From Anaspis maculata (taxonomy: Eukaryota > Arthropoda > Insecta > Coleoptera > Scraptiidae): a stretch of DNA of 64,000 nt. The position numbers were made by a program, and so were the translations under genes. A model generated the notes under the pieces. The model saw only the letters and a program-made list of their open reading frames with translations. It ran no database searches and was not told the DNA's origin. The stretch covers positions 42,555,745-42,619,744 of the forward strand of contig OX421962.1 in assembly GCA_949128115.1 (NCBI GenBank). Reading direction: 5' to 3'. Shown here piece by piece: positions 47,040-59,900 of the stretch; within the stretch, counting starts at the first letter, position 1; every line of letters starts with the position of its first letter.

Positions 47040-47841
47040 ATGCTGTTCGGCGAGATTGTTGAACCCTCAACCAGAGCCCTGGTCGATGACGAATACGAAG
47101 AATATCCAGAATTTGTTTCGTAAGTTGCATGCATTTACTTTGATGCGAGTATTATTAGTAACTTTGTAAAATTAAGGGCCCCCTTGGAATGGAAGGACAA
47201 TGTTCAAGTGCCTTCAGGCATAAACCAACTGATTTTAATCGAAAGCGTCAAAATTCAAGCAATTTTCCAGAGGCTCTTGCTCAAAGATGAACAACCACTT
47301 TACGCTTTACAAAACAAAAGCATTGCCATTTACAAACTGCAAAACAACGACTATGTTGTGTCTTACACACCAGGAGATGTGACTACAGGGACAGTAAGGA
47401 AATCAAGTGGTTCAAGCACAATTTATATAATGTTTACTGAATCTGCAATTATTACAGTTGGTGGAGGAGCTTGCAGAGTGGATCAGGAAAGCTCGAAGCA
47501 TTTATGCAGTTACTTCAGAATCCATATCTTCTTACTTGAATTCGGATTTGTCAGAAAAACCAGAAACTCTGCTTCGGATGTTGAAGACAGGCAAATCCAA
47601 TGGGTTTGGATGTAAGAAGCTGGAATCACCAAACTTGGTTTCTGGCTTGGGTGCTAGTGTGCTGACTTACTGCCTCCACACAGGGATGCAATGCAGTCTC
47701 TTTGTGATTTACATGGATTCAGCACCGCTCGACACAGTAAACACAAGCCAAGTCATCAACTTGATGAAATCTCTGAATTTATCTTTGAAGACTGGCAACA
47801 TCAATGTTAATTCCAATGCAACTGGCAATTTGTATTTATAA
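47040..47841 (+). CDS. PSMG1: Proteasome assembly chaperone 1 (PSMG1/PAC1-like)
   Basis: PAC1 pairs with PAC2 to assemble the 20S proteasome alpha ring in the cytosol. Exons 47040-47119, 47177-47393 and 47458-47841 join in phase (2, 0), giving 226 residues; vertebrate PSMG1 is longer (about 288). The N-terminus MLFGEIVEPSTRA followed by an acidic run matches the family start (FFGEVV then acidic). The C-terminal half has the diagnostic LESPNLVSGLGASVLTYC and LFVIYMDSAPLD block. The second splice was set by the frame break: donor ACA/GTAAGG at 47394 and acceptor ATTACAG at 47457 restore TLVEELAEWIRKARS. The stop TAA overlaps an AATAAA signal. It is convergent with DONSON, whose stop is 90 bp away. 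The central part is divergent, so assignment rests mainly on both ends and overall length. Confidence 0.8.
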
Positions 47842-47852
47842 TAAAATTTATT
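47840..47852. terminator. Back-to-back polyadenylation signals of PSMG1 (+) and DONSON (-)
   Basis: AATAAA on plus at 47840-47845 starts inside the PSMG1 stop codon. AATAAA on minus at 47852-47847 lies 80 bp past the DONSON stop. Cleavage 10-30 bp beyond each would make the two transcripts overlap at their 3' ends. Confidence 0.6.
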
Positions 47853-47931
47853 GACAGCAATATGTACAACTATCACTCACACACAAAAAAAAACAAGGAA
47901 AATTTAAAACACCTTTGCTTATTCTACACCT

Positions 47932-50900
47932 TTACGTCCAAGAGTACGTTTTGTTTTCACTGTTGTACTTCAGGCACTCGATATTCGTGACGTGAGTATC
48001 GGAAGAACAAAACAGCTGTAGCGTGTCGGTGGTCAAGCCACAATCCGACAAGTTTTCTTTATCAAAAATCGAGTTTCGCTTGGACTTCTCGAAATTTGAG
48101 CTTTTTTCTTTGGTAATTTTGTTGAATGGGGCCGTTGGCATCACATTCGAAAAAGTCGCACTGACACTTCGATCCGTGGGGTTGATTGAAAACAGGTTGT
48201 GTATGGTGCTGGGCAGGATCGGCCCAGAGAGTTGTAAAGAATAATAGTTTTGGTTGTCGGCGCACATTTTGTTCTCGCGGATTTTTAGAGAGTTCAACGT
48301 GGCGCCGTTGAATGCCACCGGAGCAAGCAGCGTGGGCGGAATCCCGGCCAGGGGACCAGTCGGTGAAATTGTGCTTTTGCAGTTGATGAGGAAGTTGTAC
48401 AGGGAATGGACCTCCACTCCTTCCACAAGGACTAAGCTTTGGTCGCTGTTGTCGACTTCGCATTCCGCTTTGTGTGTGATTTTGGCCTGAAAAATCGAAT
48501 TTGTTAGTACTAAAACCAAATTATAAGAATATAGTCCAGGAATTTTAGCTGTTAAAATCGCAAATAGCGAACAAAAATGAAAGCGAGCCGGATTTTTGTA
48601 TATAAGCTCAGTTAGGCATGTAGTTCAACATAGTAAAAGTACTTAAGAATCCGGTGTGAGCTTCGGCCGTTGTGGCCTCGAGAAGAACTTGAGGATCAGT
48701 TTTTCGCGTATATCTCGTGAACAATGGCACTTAGGAAGAAAGTGCTTCGAAAGAAATTGTTGAAAATTTTATTGTCTATGAGAAAGGTCCTTACACATTC
48801 CATCGTCAGTCCACTCCTTCTTCGTCAAAACACAAGACAATTAAAATAATCCAGATGCTCGATGCTGAAGACTGTATGGACCTTGAGTTTTATGATGGCG
48901 GAGTGCCACCTCGTAGATGTGTTGGTTGGTCCACTATTTCTTGATTGAAACTTGAAGCCAGCAATACGAACTATGCCGCCGGCATATACAGGGTGAAATA
49001 AAAATAAAAAGTTGAACACTTGTACCCGCTTGTACCTCAAGAACCAAAATAGGTGAAGACATGTAAATCGCCATAAATAATTCTGATTTCATGGTCATAA
49101 AGTCATCGTAAACTTGAATAAGATATCTTGAGCCGTTCTTGAAATATCTTCAAAACACTGAAGTTGTTACCGAAAAAAATAATTTTTTCGCCTACTCATC
49201 AGGAAAAAAGTTGACTGTGTTTTTTCTAAAAGTAGTTGGCCTAGAGAGTGTTTTCTACCATTATTTAATTTTAAATGTTATTTATCATTGTTTCGATTCA
49301 AAACACCAAGTCTCGATTCAATATCTGAAGAATTACTGATATACGGAAAACTAGTTTTTACTCGTAACGACTTCAGTCTTCTGAAGACATGTCAGAAACG
49401 GCTCAACATATTTGATCCAAATTTACGACGACTTCATGACCATGATATAAGGAATATTTTTGGCGATTTATATGTCTTCACCTATTTTGGTTCTTGAGGT
49501 ACATTTGTTCAACTTTTTATTTTTATTTCACCCTGTATATGCCGCCGGCATAGTTGGTATTGATGGCAAATAGTTTCAGTCAAAACAGAATAGATCGAGC
49601 AACACCCCTACCAAGTGGCACCCCGCCATCATAAAACTCAAGGTTCATACAGTCTTCAGCATCGAGCATCTGGATTATTTTAATTTTCTTGTGTTTTGAC
49701 GAAGAAGGAGTGGACTGACGATGAAATGTGTGAGGACCTTTCTTATAGACAATAAAATTTCCAACAATTTTTTCCCGAACACTTTCTTCCTAAGTGCCAT
49801 TGTTCACGAGATATACGCGAAAAACTGATCCTCAAGTTCTTCTCGAGGCCACAACGGCCGAAGCTCACACCGGATTCTTGAGGACTTTTACTATGTTAAG
49901 CTACATGCTTAACTGAGCTTATATACAAAAATCCGGCTCGCTTTCATTTTTGTTCGCTATTTTTTCTAAAATTCCTGGATTAATAGTCCAGATTAGGTAT
50001 GGGGTAGCGTTTTCTAAGCGACTATGTGGAATACATTCGTTAGATGCCCAGCAATCACACATCACTGGGTGTTTTGCTTGAATTTCTTGTAGGAGATTTA
50101 TACAGGGTGAAACAGAAAAAATAAATGAAAATTCGTAGCTCGAGACTGCGAGAAGGTGGAAAGCTTAAACTGCATACGTGATTTGAGTCTGTTGTTGTGT
50201 TGATTTCTGCCAAATTTGGTCCCAATCCATTGAATAAATTTTGAATATTTGAATAACAAAGCTTTGAATTTTGACATTTTTTAATATTCAACAGTTTTGA
50301 ATACAGTTTTTCAAAAGCTTTCAAAAGACATATTGCGAGTCAAGTTTTGTGACATATACTTTCTGTCATTTTTTATGGTAACATTTCCGTTCGACAGATA
50401 ACAGCCAAAACGTGAAAGGCTCATTCGACAGCAAAATCATGTCCGCACACCGAATTTCAAGTCGATCGGACACCAACGGGACCGGGGAGCAAAATAGGGG
50501 TGTTGGGCGGGGAGAAGCTAAAAAAAACGAGTCGCAAAACAAGAAACAGGGCTAAAAATCGCAGCAATCGTAAAAAAAACATTGAAAAGAAGAAATCGAG
50601 ACCACTCATGAAAATTTGTACAGGTATTCCGAGAATACCATGTATTTCCGACATATTCCTGTACTCCCACGTATTCCTATGGATACTTGAGTACAGGGTA
50701 TAAAAAAATATTTTCAACAAAACATGCCCAAATATTCAGAAAATACACACTTCAGGTAGGGCATACCCTCGGGCATACCTTATGAAAAATGTAGCCAGAT
50801 TACAGACAGATCCAATCATGTAAAAAAAAATACAGGAGGTGTGTTAATGAAGTCATGACTTACCGAAATAACTGAATGTAAAAATGTTTTTTGATCACCC

Positions 50901-53900
50901 TACAACATTACAGCCAAACCTTATCACGAAAACCGGATTCCAAATTTGAATTCTTCAAGTTCCGCGGTTTTTCTTAACAAACACAATATGGGAAAATCAT
51001 TTTCGACATGGCAACGCTCAAAACGTTCAACATTTCAAACTGCCCTAAGTCGAGGTGATAACTCGACTGCAGCAACGCTCAGCGCGGTCAAAAGTTGGAT
51101 GGGTGACCGCCATTGGGTAGTGCCAATGGGCGAGCCGCTGGCGGGTCTCGTTTGACTCTAAGCTGGCTGAAACTTCTCGGGTGGTCATGGGCAAACCCCC
51201 CGAGTACATCACGCCTGCAACCGGCAGTACATCGATGTGAAGAGGAAAACCGACGGCGCAGTCAGAGAGACAGACGGAGTCGGAAATGTACCATCGCAGG
51301 GCGTGGATGTGTGCCGAACATCTACACCTGCGTCGGGGTTTGAAGACAGAGTTCAGGTCAACCGTGCGCTTGTCGGTCTCAGTGCTTGGATTGAGACTTG
51401 GATAGACCTCCCATCAAACATCCACGCACCATATTGTGACTCGGTGAGTCTGGCTGGTCTGAGAAGGGGTATAATGGGCCCAGTAGTGAGGCCTACGTGC
51501 CAGGCGGAACAGTGTTCCATCAAATACCCCCAGTAAATCCAAATGTGACAGAATATAAAGTGTTCTATTTATTTGGAAAAAAAATTACATGCGTTCCTGA
51601 ACTGTGCCTTCCTCTATATAATTGAAAATAATTTTAGGTGATGCAGAATGAAAAACGATGTGTATGGGCGTTTGAAACATATTATTTTCATCTTGAACGG
51701 TTGAAACGTAGTGTTCCGATCCCTCACTATTTATTGACTCACCCTGTACATGGTAGTCATGGTACTGTTGTCACAAACTTTGAGAGATGATTTCCCATCA
51801 AAAATTTAGTCAAAAAATATGAAAATTCGTGGCTCTGAAATGCTTTCTTAAAAAGATACAGGGTGTTGAAGTTGCTTCTTTTAAAATCATTTTTTTACCG
51901 AACTTTTGAACCGTTGAACCGATTTTTATGAGATTTGAAACAAGGTGGTTGGTTTACTTGTACATTGTACACCCCTTGAGTACACCTCAGGTTTTCTCAA
52001 ATAAATATATGTCGAACAATAATGAATAATGTGTTCAAAGTTTCACCAAGTTTCTTTAGGGGCGAAGATAACAAGGGGTGACGTCCCCCTTTCTCTCGTA
52101 TTGTTCACTCTCCTAGCAAGTTTTGGATACTATTCCTATTTTTGAATTCTATGTTTAATTGGGACAAAAATGTTACTCCCGCATAATTGTCGTTGGAGGC
52201 CTCGTTTTCGAGATATTTAGATCCGAATGTTTGAAAAACATCTCGAAACCACCACTTCCCAAGGCCGAAGAATTAGAATCTAAGAAAACTCTTTTAATAT
52301 TAAAATGTATATTATTTTATCATAAATATTGCCAATTGAATAAGCATTACTTGAAGTAAAAAAAAAAGAAAACTCATGATTTCTCAACTGAAATAGGTTT
52401 TCAAGGTGTTTCAAGACTTTCAAGTTAGGGGACCACAATTTTAGCTGAAAAACAACACGTTTTCAGAAAATAAAATTTAACACATTTGAAAGTGGTGTTT
52501 TCCGGATGTTTTTACTGATTAAAACCAAATAATTCTAACGAAACCTTGAATAAAAATTTTGAAGAATGATTTTGAACGTGGAATTGAAAAATATACTATT
52601 TTTAAAAATGACCAGGGGAGTGGAAATGGGGAGAAAAAAAAAGGACACCCCAGTTATCTTTGTCCCTGACGAAATTTGCTGAAACGCGTTATTATTGTTC
52701 GACAGAGATTCATTTTAGTAAAATTTGATTGAAATCTGTCGAACGGTTCAGAAGTTACGGTTAAAAACCGATTTTGAAAGAGCAATTTTTTCAACGTATT
52801 TTTAAGGAAGCATTTTGGAACCATGAGTTCCCATATTTTTCGACTTCATTTTGGACGAAGAATCATTCCTTAAAGTTTGTTACAACCAACAGACTTACCT
52901 AGTACCCTGTCTACTGATATCTAGGAGGATAGAATATTAGGGAGGGAAGGTTAGCCAGCTTGTGGACGGACAAAGCTGTCGCCGGGAGACGAAAGGGGAT
53001 TGCATGAAGTACGCCCAGTAACCGTATCAAGTCACCAGTGCAACTTGACATTTGTGATTGCGATTTGATGAAAATGACATTTGTAAATAAACATAATTTG
53101 AGGTTATGGAATGTGACTGCTGTGCAGTGCTGTGCTTCTCCGGATTTTTGGCTGTTATTCTACCTAAAAAACCGACAGGATCAGTTTTCGAAGACGTGTT
53201 GAAAGACATGCTGCGGCATACGACGTGTAAAAGTGATGATCCCCGCATTGAAGGCATTGAAATGGACGTCATTTTGCAAGGTATGTTGATGGGTGTCATG
53301 AGATCGTAATTTTTGAGCTTGTGAAACATTTTTCATTCCCTATAGACCATGTCATATCCTAGGGGATGGAGGGAGCAGGGATCGCAGGGAGTTCCTATGA
53401 GCCAACTCAATAAACACGCATCGATGCAGATATTGACCAACACACTTCCAAAGAATGACGTCCATTTCAATGCTTCCAATGCGGGGATCATCACTTTTAC
53501 ACGTCGTATGCCGCAGCATGCCTTTCAACACGTCTTCGAAAACTGATCCTGTCGGTCTTTTAGGTAGAATAACAGCCAAAAATCCGAAGAAGCACAGCAC
53601 TGCACAGCAGTCACATTCCATAACCTCAAATTATGTTTATTTACAAATGTCATTTTCATCAAATCGCAGTCACTAATGTCAAGTTGCACTGGTGACTCGA
53701 TACGATTACTGGGCGTAGTTGATTACCCCGCATGGCTACACTTTCATTGGCGTATGTTCCCTCCTTACTATTCTATCCTCCTAGACTGATATACATTTTT
53801 CAATCAAATATCACGTATTTTGGGCGTTTTTAAGAAATTTTTATAATGGCGTGTAGAAAGCTGACTGCCAAATAACTAGCCATATCATATAGGTACCTAC

Positions 53901-56900
53901 TTGATAATGTTCCCGCCCGCAAAAATTCCTACCGAATCCACAATATTCTTTAGATCAGATAAACATCGACTGCAAAGATCAAAATAAGATTTGTTGTAAA
54001 AATTCTCGTATTACTACTACCTATTTACTATTTTACACATGCAGGAGATGCAGTCTTTGAAAATGTATATGACACTTTGGTCTTCACTTTTCTTTATTGA
54101 CGCTTTTTTGCTGACATTCACGACACCGATTCCTCTACCCTAGAACTATTAGTGCAGTAAAGATAGTCAAAAAAGACCCCAAACCTTGAAAAAATTAATT
54201 CACGAAATTTTATAGCAGATATTGATTTAGAATTTCATTCTACCACATACTCAAAATCCCCGAAAATCCCAGTTGAGCATTCTTCTTGCGGCGCTGTCAA
54301 AGTATATCATGTCTGCTGCAACTAGTCCAAAAATTGTATTCTTGTTTTTGTCACACTAGAGCTACATTGTTGGCTTAGAACTGTTGGTATATACTGCAGG
54401 GCATGACCAGACCTTCGTTTGAACCTCTAACTCGTATTTCCCGAAAAAAAAACACGAAAGTCGCTTTAATTTCCAATCAACAGTGTTGATTAAGTATAAT
54501 CCAAGGGTTAGTAACCAAGTTTATTACAATCTGTTTTATTTGTGTTACAGACATGAAATTTGGTATGAGTGGTCTTCATGGTCTTCTTTCCAAATGTAAA
54601 CATGACGCCTCGCCATATTTTGGTTAGGGGGGCCTAAGGACCCCCTTAAAAATTTGAAGTCTCAGGACTCTCACAAACCACAGGTAAATATTGTCGAACA
54701 TTTCAAAAAGTAATCATTTGACTCTACATCAAACCTTGACAAGAGACACAACAGTTGTCGCCATGTACGCATTGTTCTTTGTGTAGAAAAAATTTTTCTT
54801 CGGAGTGTCAAGAAAAAACAGTTTTTAATGATTTTTTAATCTAAGAAACGGTGAGTTGAACTGCTGTGTATCATTATTCACTAATTTGTACCTATTTGCC
54901 GAAGCTATTCATAAAGTCTGTTTTTTGATATTGTCATTCTAGGGATGACAGCTCCAGAAGAAATAAGCCAATTCAAGTGTGAAGTTCAACAGCGTTTTTT
55001 AATTGTTCCCAATCAATATGATCGACAATTTATAAATGGATGGATAGCTGGAACGGTTTTGTTACCTAATTTTATATGACTACACGCGGAACTAAGCGCA
55101 AAAGCATAGGAAAAAATTTTTTTCCCGTCGCTCACCATCATAAAATTTGTGCCTCTAGGGTGCGTTGAAAATATGTTTATACCGTGTATTCACTCGAACT
55201 GAGTGCTTTGAAGTATTCCACGCCTCAATCTTCATTCTTTGTGCCTTCTACTCGACAACTGCAGATCGTATTGACGTTTGTCTATACTCTTTAGTCTGTA
55301 TTTGCTGTTGTTTCGCCAAAGTAGCATGAAATTTTGTGCAATTCTAACCGTGATAGTGGCGGTTAAAAAAAAAATTTCGGGGTTTTCGCGCATCACTCTT
55401 CATCTAGTTATACTCTATAAAATTATAAAACAGTTGAAGCTATCCACCCAATAATAAATTGTCATTCATATCAATTGGTAACATTGAAAAAAACGCTGCT
55501 GAACTGAGCACTTGAATTGGCTGGTTTCATCTCTGGAATTGTTGATTCTAGATGTCAATATGAAGAAATGGACTTCATCAATGGCTTCGGCAGATACGAA
55601 TTAGTGAAAAATGATATGCGGAAGATAAATCTATTCCTCTATTACATGAAAAAATTATAAAAACCCGATTTTTTTTTGACATTCCGAAGAATTTTTTTTC
55701 ATTATGATGAACAGTGCGTACATGGTGACAACTGATGTGTCTCTTGTTGAGATTAAACGTAGAGTTGAATGACTACTTTTTGAGATGCGTGACAATTATT
55801 TTAATGGTGGTTTGCATGAGTTTCTGCAACTTCAATTTTCAAGGGGGTCCCTAAGCTCCCCTAACTAAAATATGGCGAGACGTAGGGTTGTGCCTGGTCA
55901 ATTGACCGCGGTCAATTGACCGATTTTGACCGAAGAGATTTTGACCAGGTCAAAATCGGTCAAAATCTTTTAATTCACCCTTTACCTAAACCGTGGCGCT
56001 ACCTAGCGAATTGCGTTTCAACATTCAAGCTCTAAGCGGCTGACAAGTCTGAACATGTTGGTTAGCTTAGTTTAGCTCAGTCGAGTGTTGTCAGTGATAC
56101 TGCAGTGACACAAGGCGAAAGTTCTAGGTATGTAATTTAACAAAAATACATAAATGGTGGATTCATGCATAGAAATTAAGGATTTAAAATTTAACATTTA
56201 ATTTTATTTCCATAAGAAACCAATGGGTGAACACTTAAATGTTAAATCTTAAATTTTAAATTTCAATGCATGAATCCACCAAAAGTCTACATAAAGTATA
56301 ACTTGAAGTTGTTAAGTGGAAACAAAAACCGCCGTGGAAATGCGAAGTTCAATTTTAGTAGTGAGGACGAAATTGATGACTCTGATGACCATGACGATGA
56401 TGGTGATAATGTGTATGACGACGAAGATGAAGTGCCGTTGTCTATTTTGTTCAGTGACGTCAGTGACGTGTAGAATTTATGTTTTGATTGTTTTTGTTTT
56501 TTTTTTGTACCTCAGAATGGTTAATTTATGTTTTGATTGTTTTTTTTTTTTTTCTACCTCAGAATATTTTATTTACTTTTTTTTACGTTTTTTCTAATAA
56601 ATATACATTTCTATGTTATTTCTTATGTCTCTTTTGTTGGTTTTCATGTATAAGAAAACAAATGAGCAAAAATGAATCGCTTAATATTGCCGCCGACACC
56701 CCAAACCGACTTGGGTTAATTTAAATGACCGTGAAGTCTGCCTGTGTTTTACGACCATGGGAACCGGGGGTGGTTCGCAGTTTTTAATCGTCTTGTGACG
56801 TCACTCTACCCAACATCCCCATGCACATGTGTGTGTTAACTGTTGTATCTGAAATCTACTCTTTGACCTACGTTGTAGCGAGAAAGACCTCTGCCTATAT

Positions 56901-59900
56901 CTTTTACCCTGGGTAAAATTGAAGAATTTGACCGGCTCTTGGTCAATTGACCGGTCAATTGATTACAAAAGATTTTGACTGGTCAAAATCCCAACCCTAG
57001 CGAGACGCCATGTCTACATTTGAAAAGGGGATCATGAGGACCACTCATACCAAATTTCATGTCTTTATCACAAAGAGGAGAGATTTTATCAAATTTGGTC
57101 ACTAATTCCCGAACTACACTTGATTACCACTGGTAATTGCAGAATAAAGCGAGTTACGTGTTTTCTTTTGCGGGAAATAGAATTTAAGCGGTTCAGATGA
57201 CGTTCTGGTCATGCCCTGGAGTATATAACAACAGCTCTGAACTAACAATATAGCTCTAATGTAACAACAGCGACGATAGAATTTTCGGACTTGTTGCAGC
57301 AAACATGATATACTTTGACAGCGCCGCAAGAAAAAAGCTCAAATGGGATTTTCGGGGATTTTGAGTACATGGTAGAGGATGAAATTCTGAATCGATAACA
57401 GCTTTAAAATTTCATGAATTAATTTTTCCTTTTTTCAACCCCAAAACCTATCTTTACTGCACTATACAGGTGTCCCGAAAATACACCGACAACGTTCTAG
57501 GGCAGCTTCCTCTTATCAAAACAAGAAAAAAAGTTCCTATAAATATAGATCCGGAAACGCTTCCTAAGGGAGCTACAGGCCCCTAAAGGTGGGACCCTGA
57601 AGATGGTGCGTTTAATTAATATTGCCGAAATCGCTACAGAGAAATCAATCAAACTTGACACATTTGATAACCTTCTTATGCCTAACAAAATTTGAATGCC
57701 TAACAAAATGAAGTTGCTTTGAAATAGTTTTTTTTTTTCGCCTTGAATATCGTAATTGAAAAATCAGCATTTCTGACCACGTTTTCATACATTCAAACTC
57801 AAATATGTCGTAAACAGTGCGTCTATCGAGGTTGAACAAACGGACCTTTTTTTGGAAGAAAACTACAATATTCCATAATTTCTTATTAAATTTGGAAACA
57901 ATTGACATTAAAAAAAATTAGGGTTATCTTTACCCTCACACCTTAGTAAATTTATAATTTACCCACCCCTGGTAAATTATTTTGGAACTAATCTCGCTTC
58001 ATCTTGTTGGGCATAAGAAGGTTAGTGGATGTGTCAAGTTTGATTGATTTCTCTCAAACGGTTTCGGAGGTATTGAATAAAAACCATCTTCAGGGTCCCA
58101 CCTTCAGGGGCCTGTAGCTCCCTTAGGAAGCATTTCCGGACCCATGTTTATAAGAACTTTTTTTCTTGTTTTGATGAGAGGAAGCTGCCCTAGAGCGTTG
58201 TCGGTATATTTTCGGGACACCTGTATGTTGTTCTCTGTCTCGTTTCTGTCTCGAACGAAGATATTTTTAGGTATTTTTCCCTAAACAAGCGGAAACGGCT
58301 CGACTCCCGATCTCTGGCGAGATGTTCCGATACAAGTATTTCCTAGGTATTCCTAGATATTTCCTGATATTCCCGTATATTCTCGAGTATTTCCACGTAT
58401 TCTCAGGTATTCCCAAGTATTTCCGAGTATTCCCGAATATTCCTGGTATTTCCATGTATTCTCAAGAATCTCAAGTATTCTGCAGATTTTGTACAGGTAT
58501 TCTCGGAGTGGTTGGCTCCTCGGAAGAAATATATTACACGAAACGGGAAGAACGTCGCAAAAAAGGCAGTCGACGCGTGTAAAAAAGGAATGAAATGCAG
58601 GAAAAAAAAATAGCGGAAAAGCGCAAAAAAAAGATAACAACGCATGGAAAGTATCGCTCAAAGGAGTTGAAGTACGTTCAAAAAGAAGTAATAAAACACA
58701 GTTAACGGGAAGAAATTCGCGAAAAATAGGTAGGTTCAATTTATATTGTTTTTTTTTTTGGGACACCTGTATAGCTGAAAATGATTTTAGGTCATAGGTC
58801 TCATCAAACCATATAACTTTTCTCTCACATATTTTTCTCTATCTTGAACGGTAAGACCGCTATGGGATAATTACGCTAGGATGGACCACCTGTATGTAAC
58901 AGAGAACAGTAAGTTCACACGCTGACACGATCGAATGCAAGGTCAAGAGTGCATGCAATTTAGTACCAGAAACTGTATGGAAATTGGGGTGAAAAACAGG
59001 TCGATGAAGTTCCCGGTCCATTTTTTATCGTCGAGTATTTTTGACCTGACCTGACGCAGAGAAAGAACAGAAGCTCCCTGTGGAATCGCTTACTTGTGTA
59101 TATTTTATTTGTTTTATGTCATTGGCATTAATCCCCATGCTCTCCAGCCATTCATCATCCGATTGTTCCTCTTCATCTTCAGCTGCCGTCCCCGTGTCAT
59201 CTAAACTTTCACTCACGGTCGAGTCGAGAGTATCGTATCCTTGATCAGACGTTCGTTTCTTTTTCAATGGCATCGTGAAATCGATCTCTTCTTGCCGCAA
59301 CATTTGCCGAAAGCCCCTCGTCGTCGGTGTGATGATCACGTGGACCTCGCTGAAGCCGCATATCCCGGCAGCTCTGAAGAGCACCGTGAAAGTATTCGCG
59401 CACATGTAGAAATAAGGGCACTGCTTCGTCCTGATCAACTGATACAGCGACCGCAAACTGTCTGTCCAAGCGGCTTGCAGACTGGCGCGGATCTTGGCGT
59501 TGGTTGCTATGCTGCTTCCGGACTCGGACACTTTTCCGGAAGTGCGCGGGAACAACGACAGCCACGGAAAAGACGGCTGTTGCCAGTACAGACAGCACTG
59601 GTGGAATTTCGCGTTGGGTGCCGTGTCCAGCGTCGTGGTGCTGCTCGTGTCTAAACAGCGCACGAAGCCGGTCGTCCCCGAGGCTTCTTCGCTGATCTTC
59701 AGCTTCTGGTTCCAGGGAAACTGCTGGATCGACCAGAGCCTCATCTTGCTTTTCAACATCCAATCGATGGGAGCACGCAGCTCATTCTGTCCTTTGACCA
59801 CGACGATTTCGTTGTCGTCGACTTGCTTCAGGATGTTCTCGAACGAGGTCAGTGCGTTCGCGGGGGGCGCAGCAGCCGGAGACTTTTCGAGGAGCTTCAG

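Noticed and set aside
51090..51115. 5S rRNA gene
   Set aside because: Only the 3' promoter half matches; the sequence diverges right after GACCGCC and there is no terminator or 120 nt fold.
53106..53621. Resemblance of GFLAVILP to the start of PMP3/UPF0057 proteolipids
   Set aside because: Only about eight residues match; the remainder has no second membrane segment and does not fit the family.
56270..56473. Acidic 67 codon frame inside the hAT-like element
   Set aside because: Too short and without transposase motifs; partly formed by an internal palindrome.
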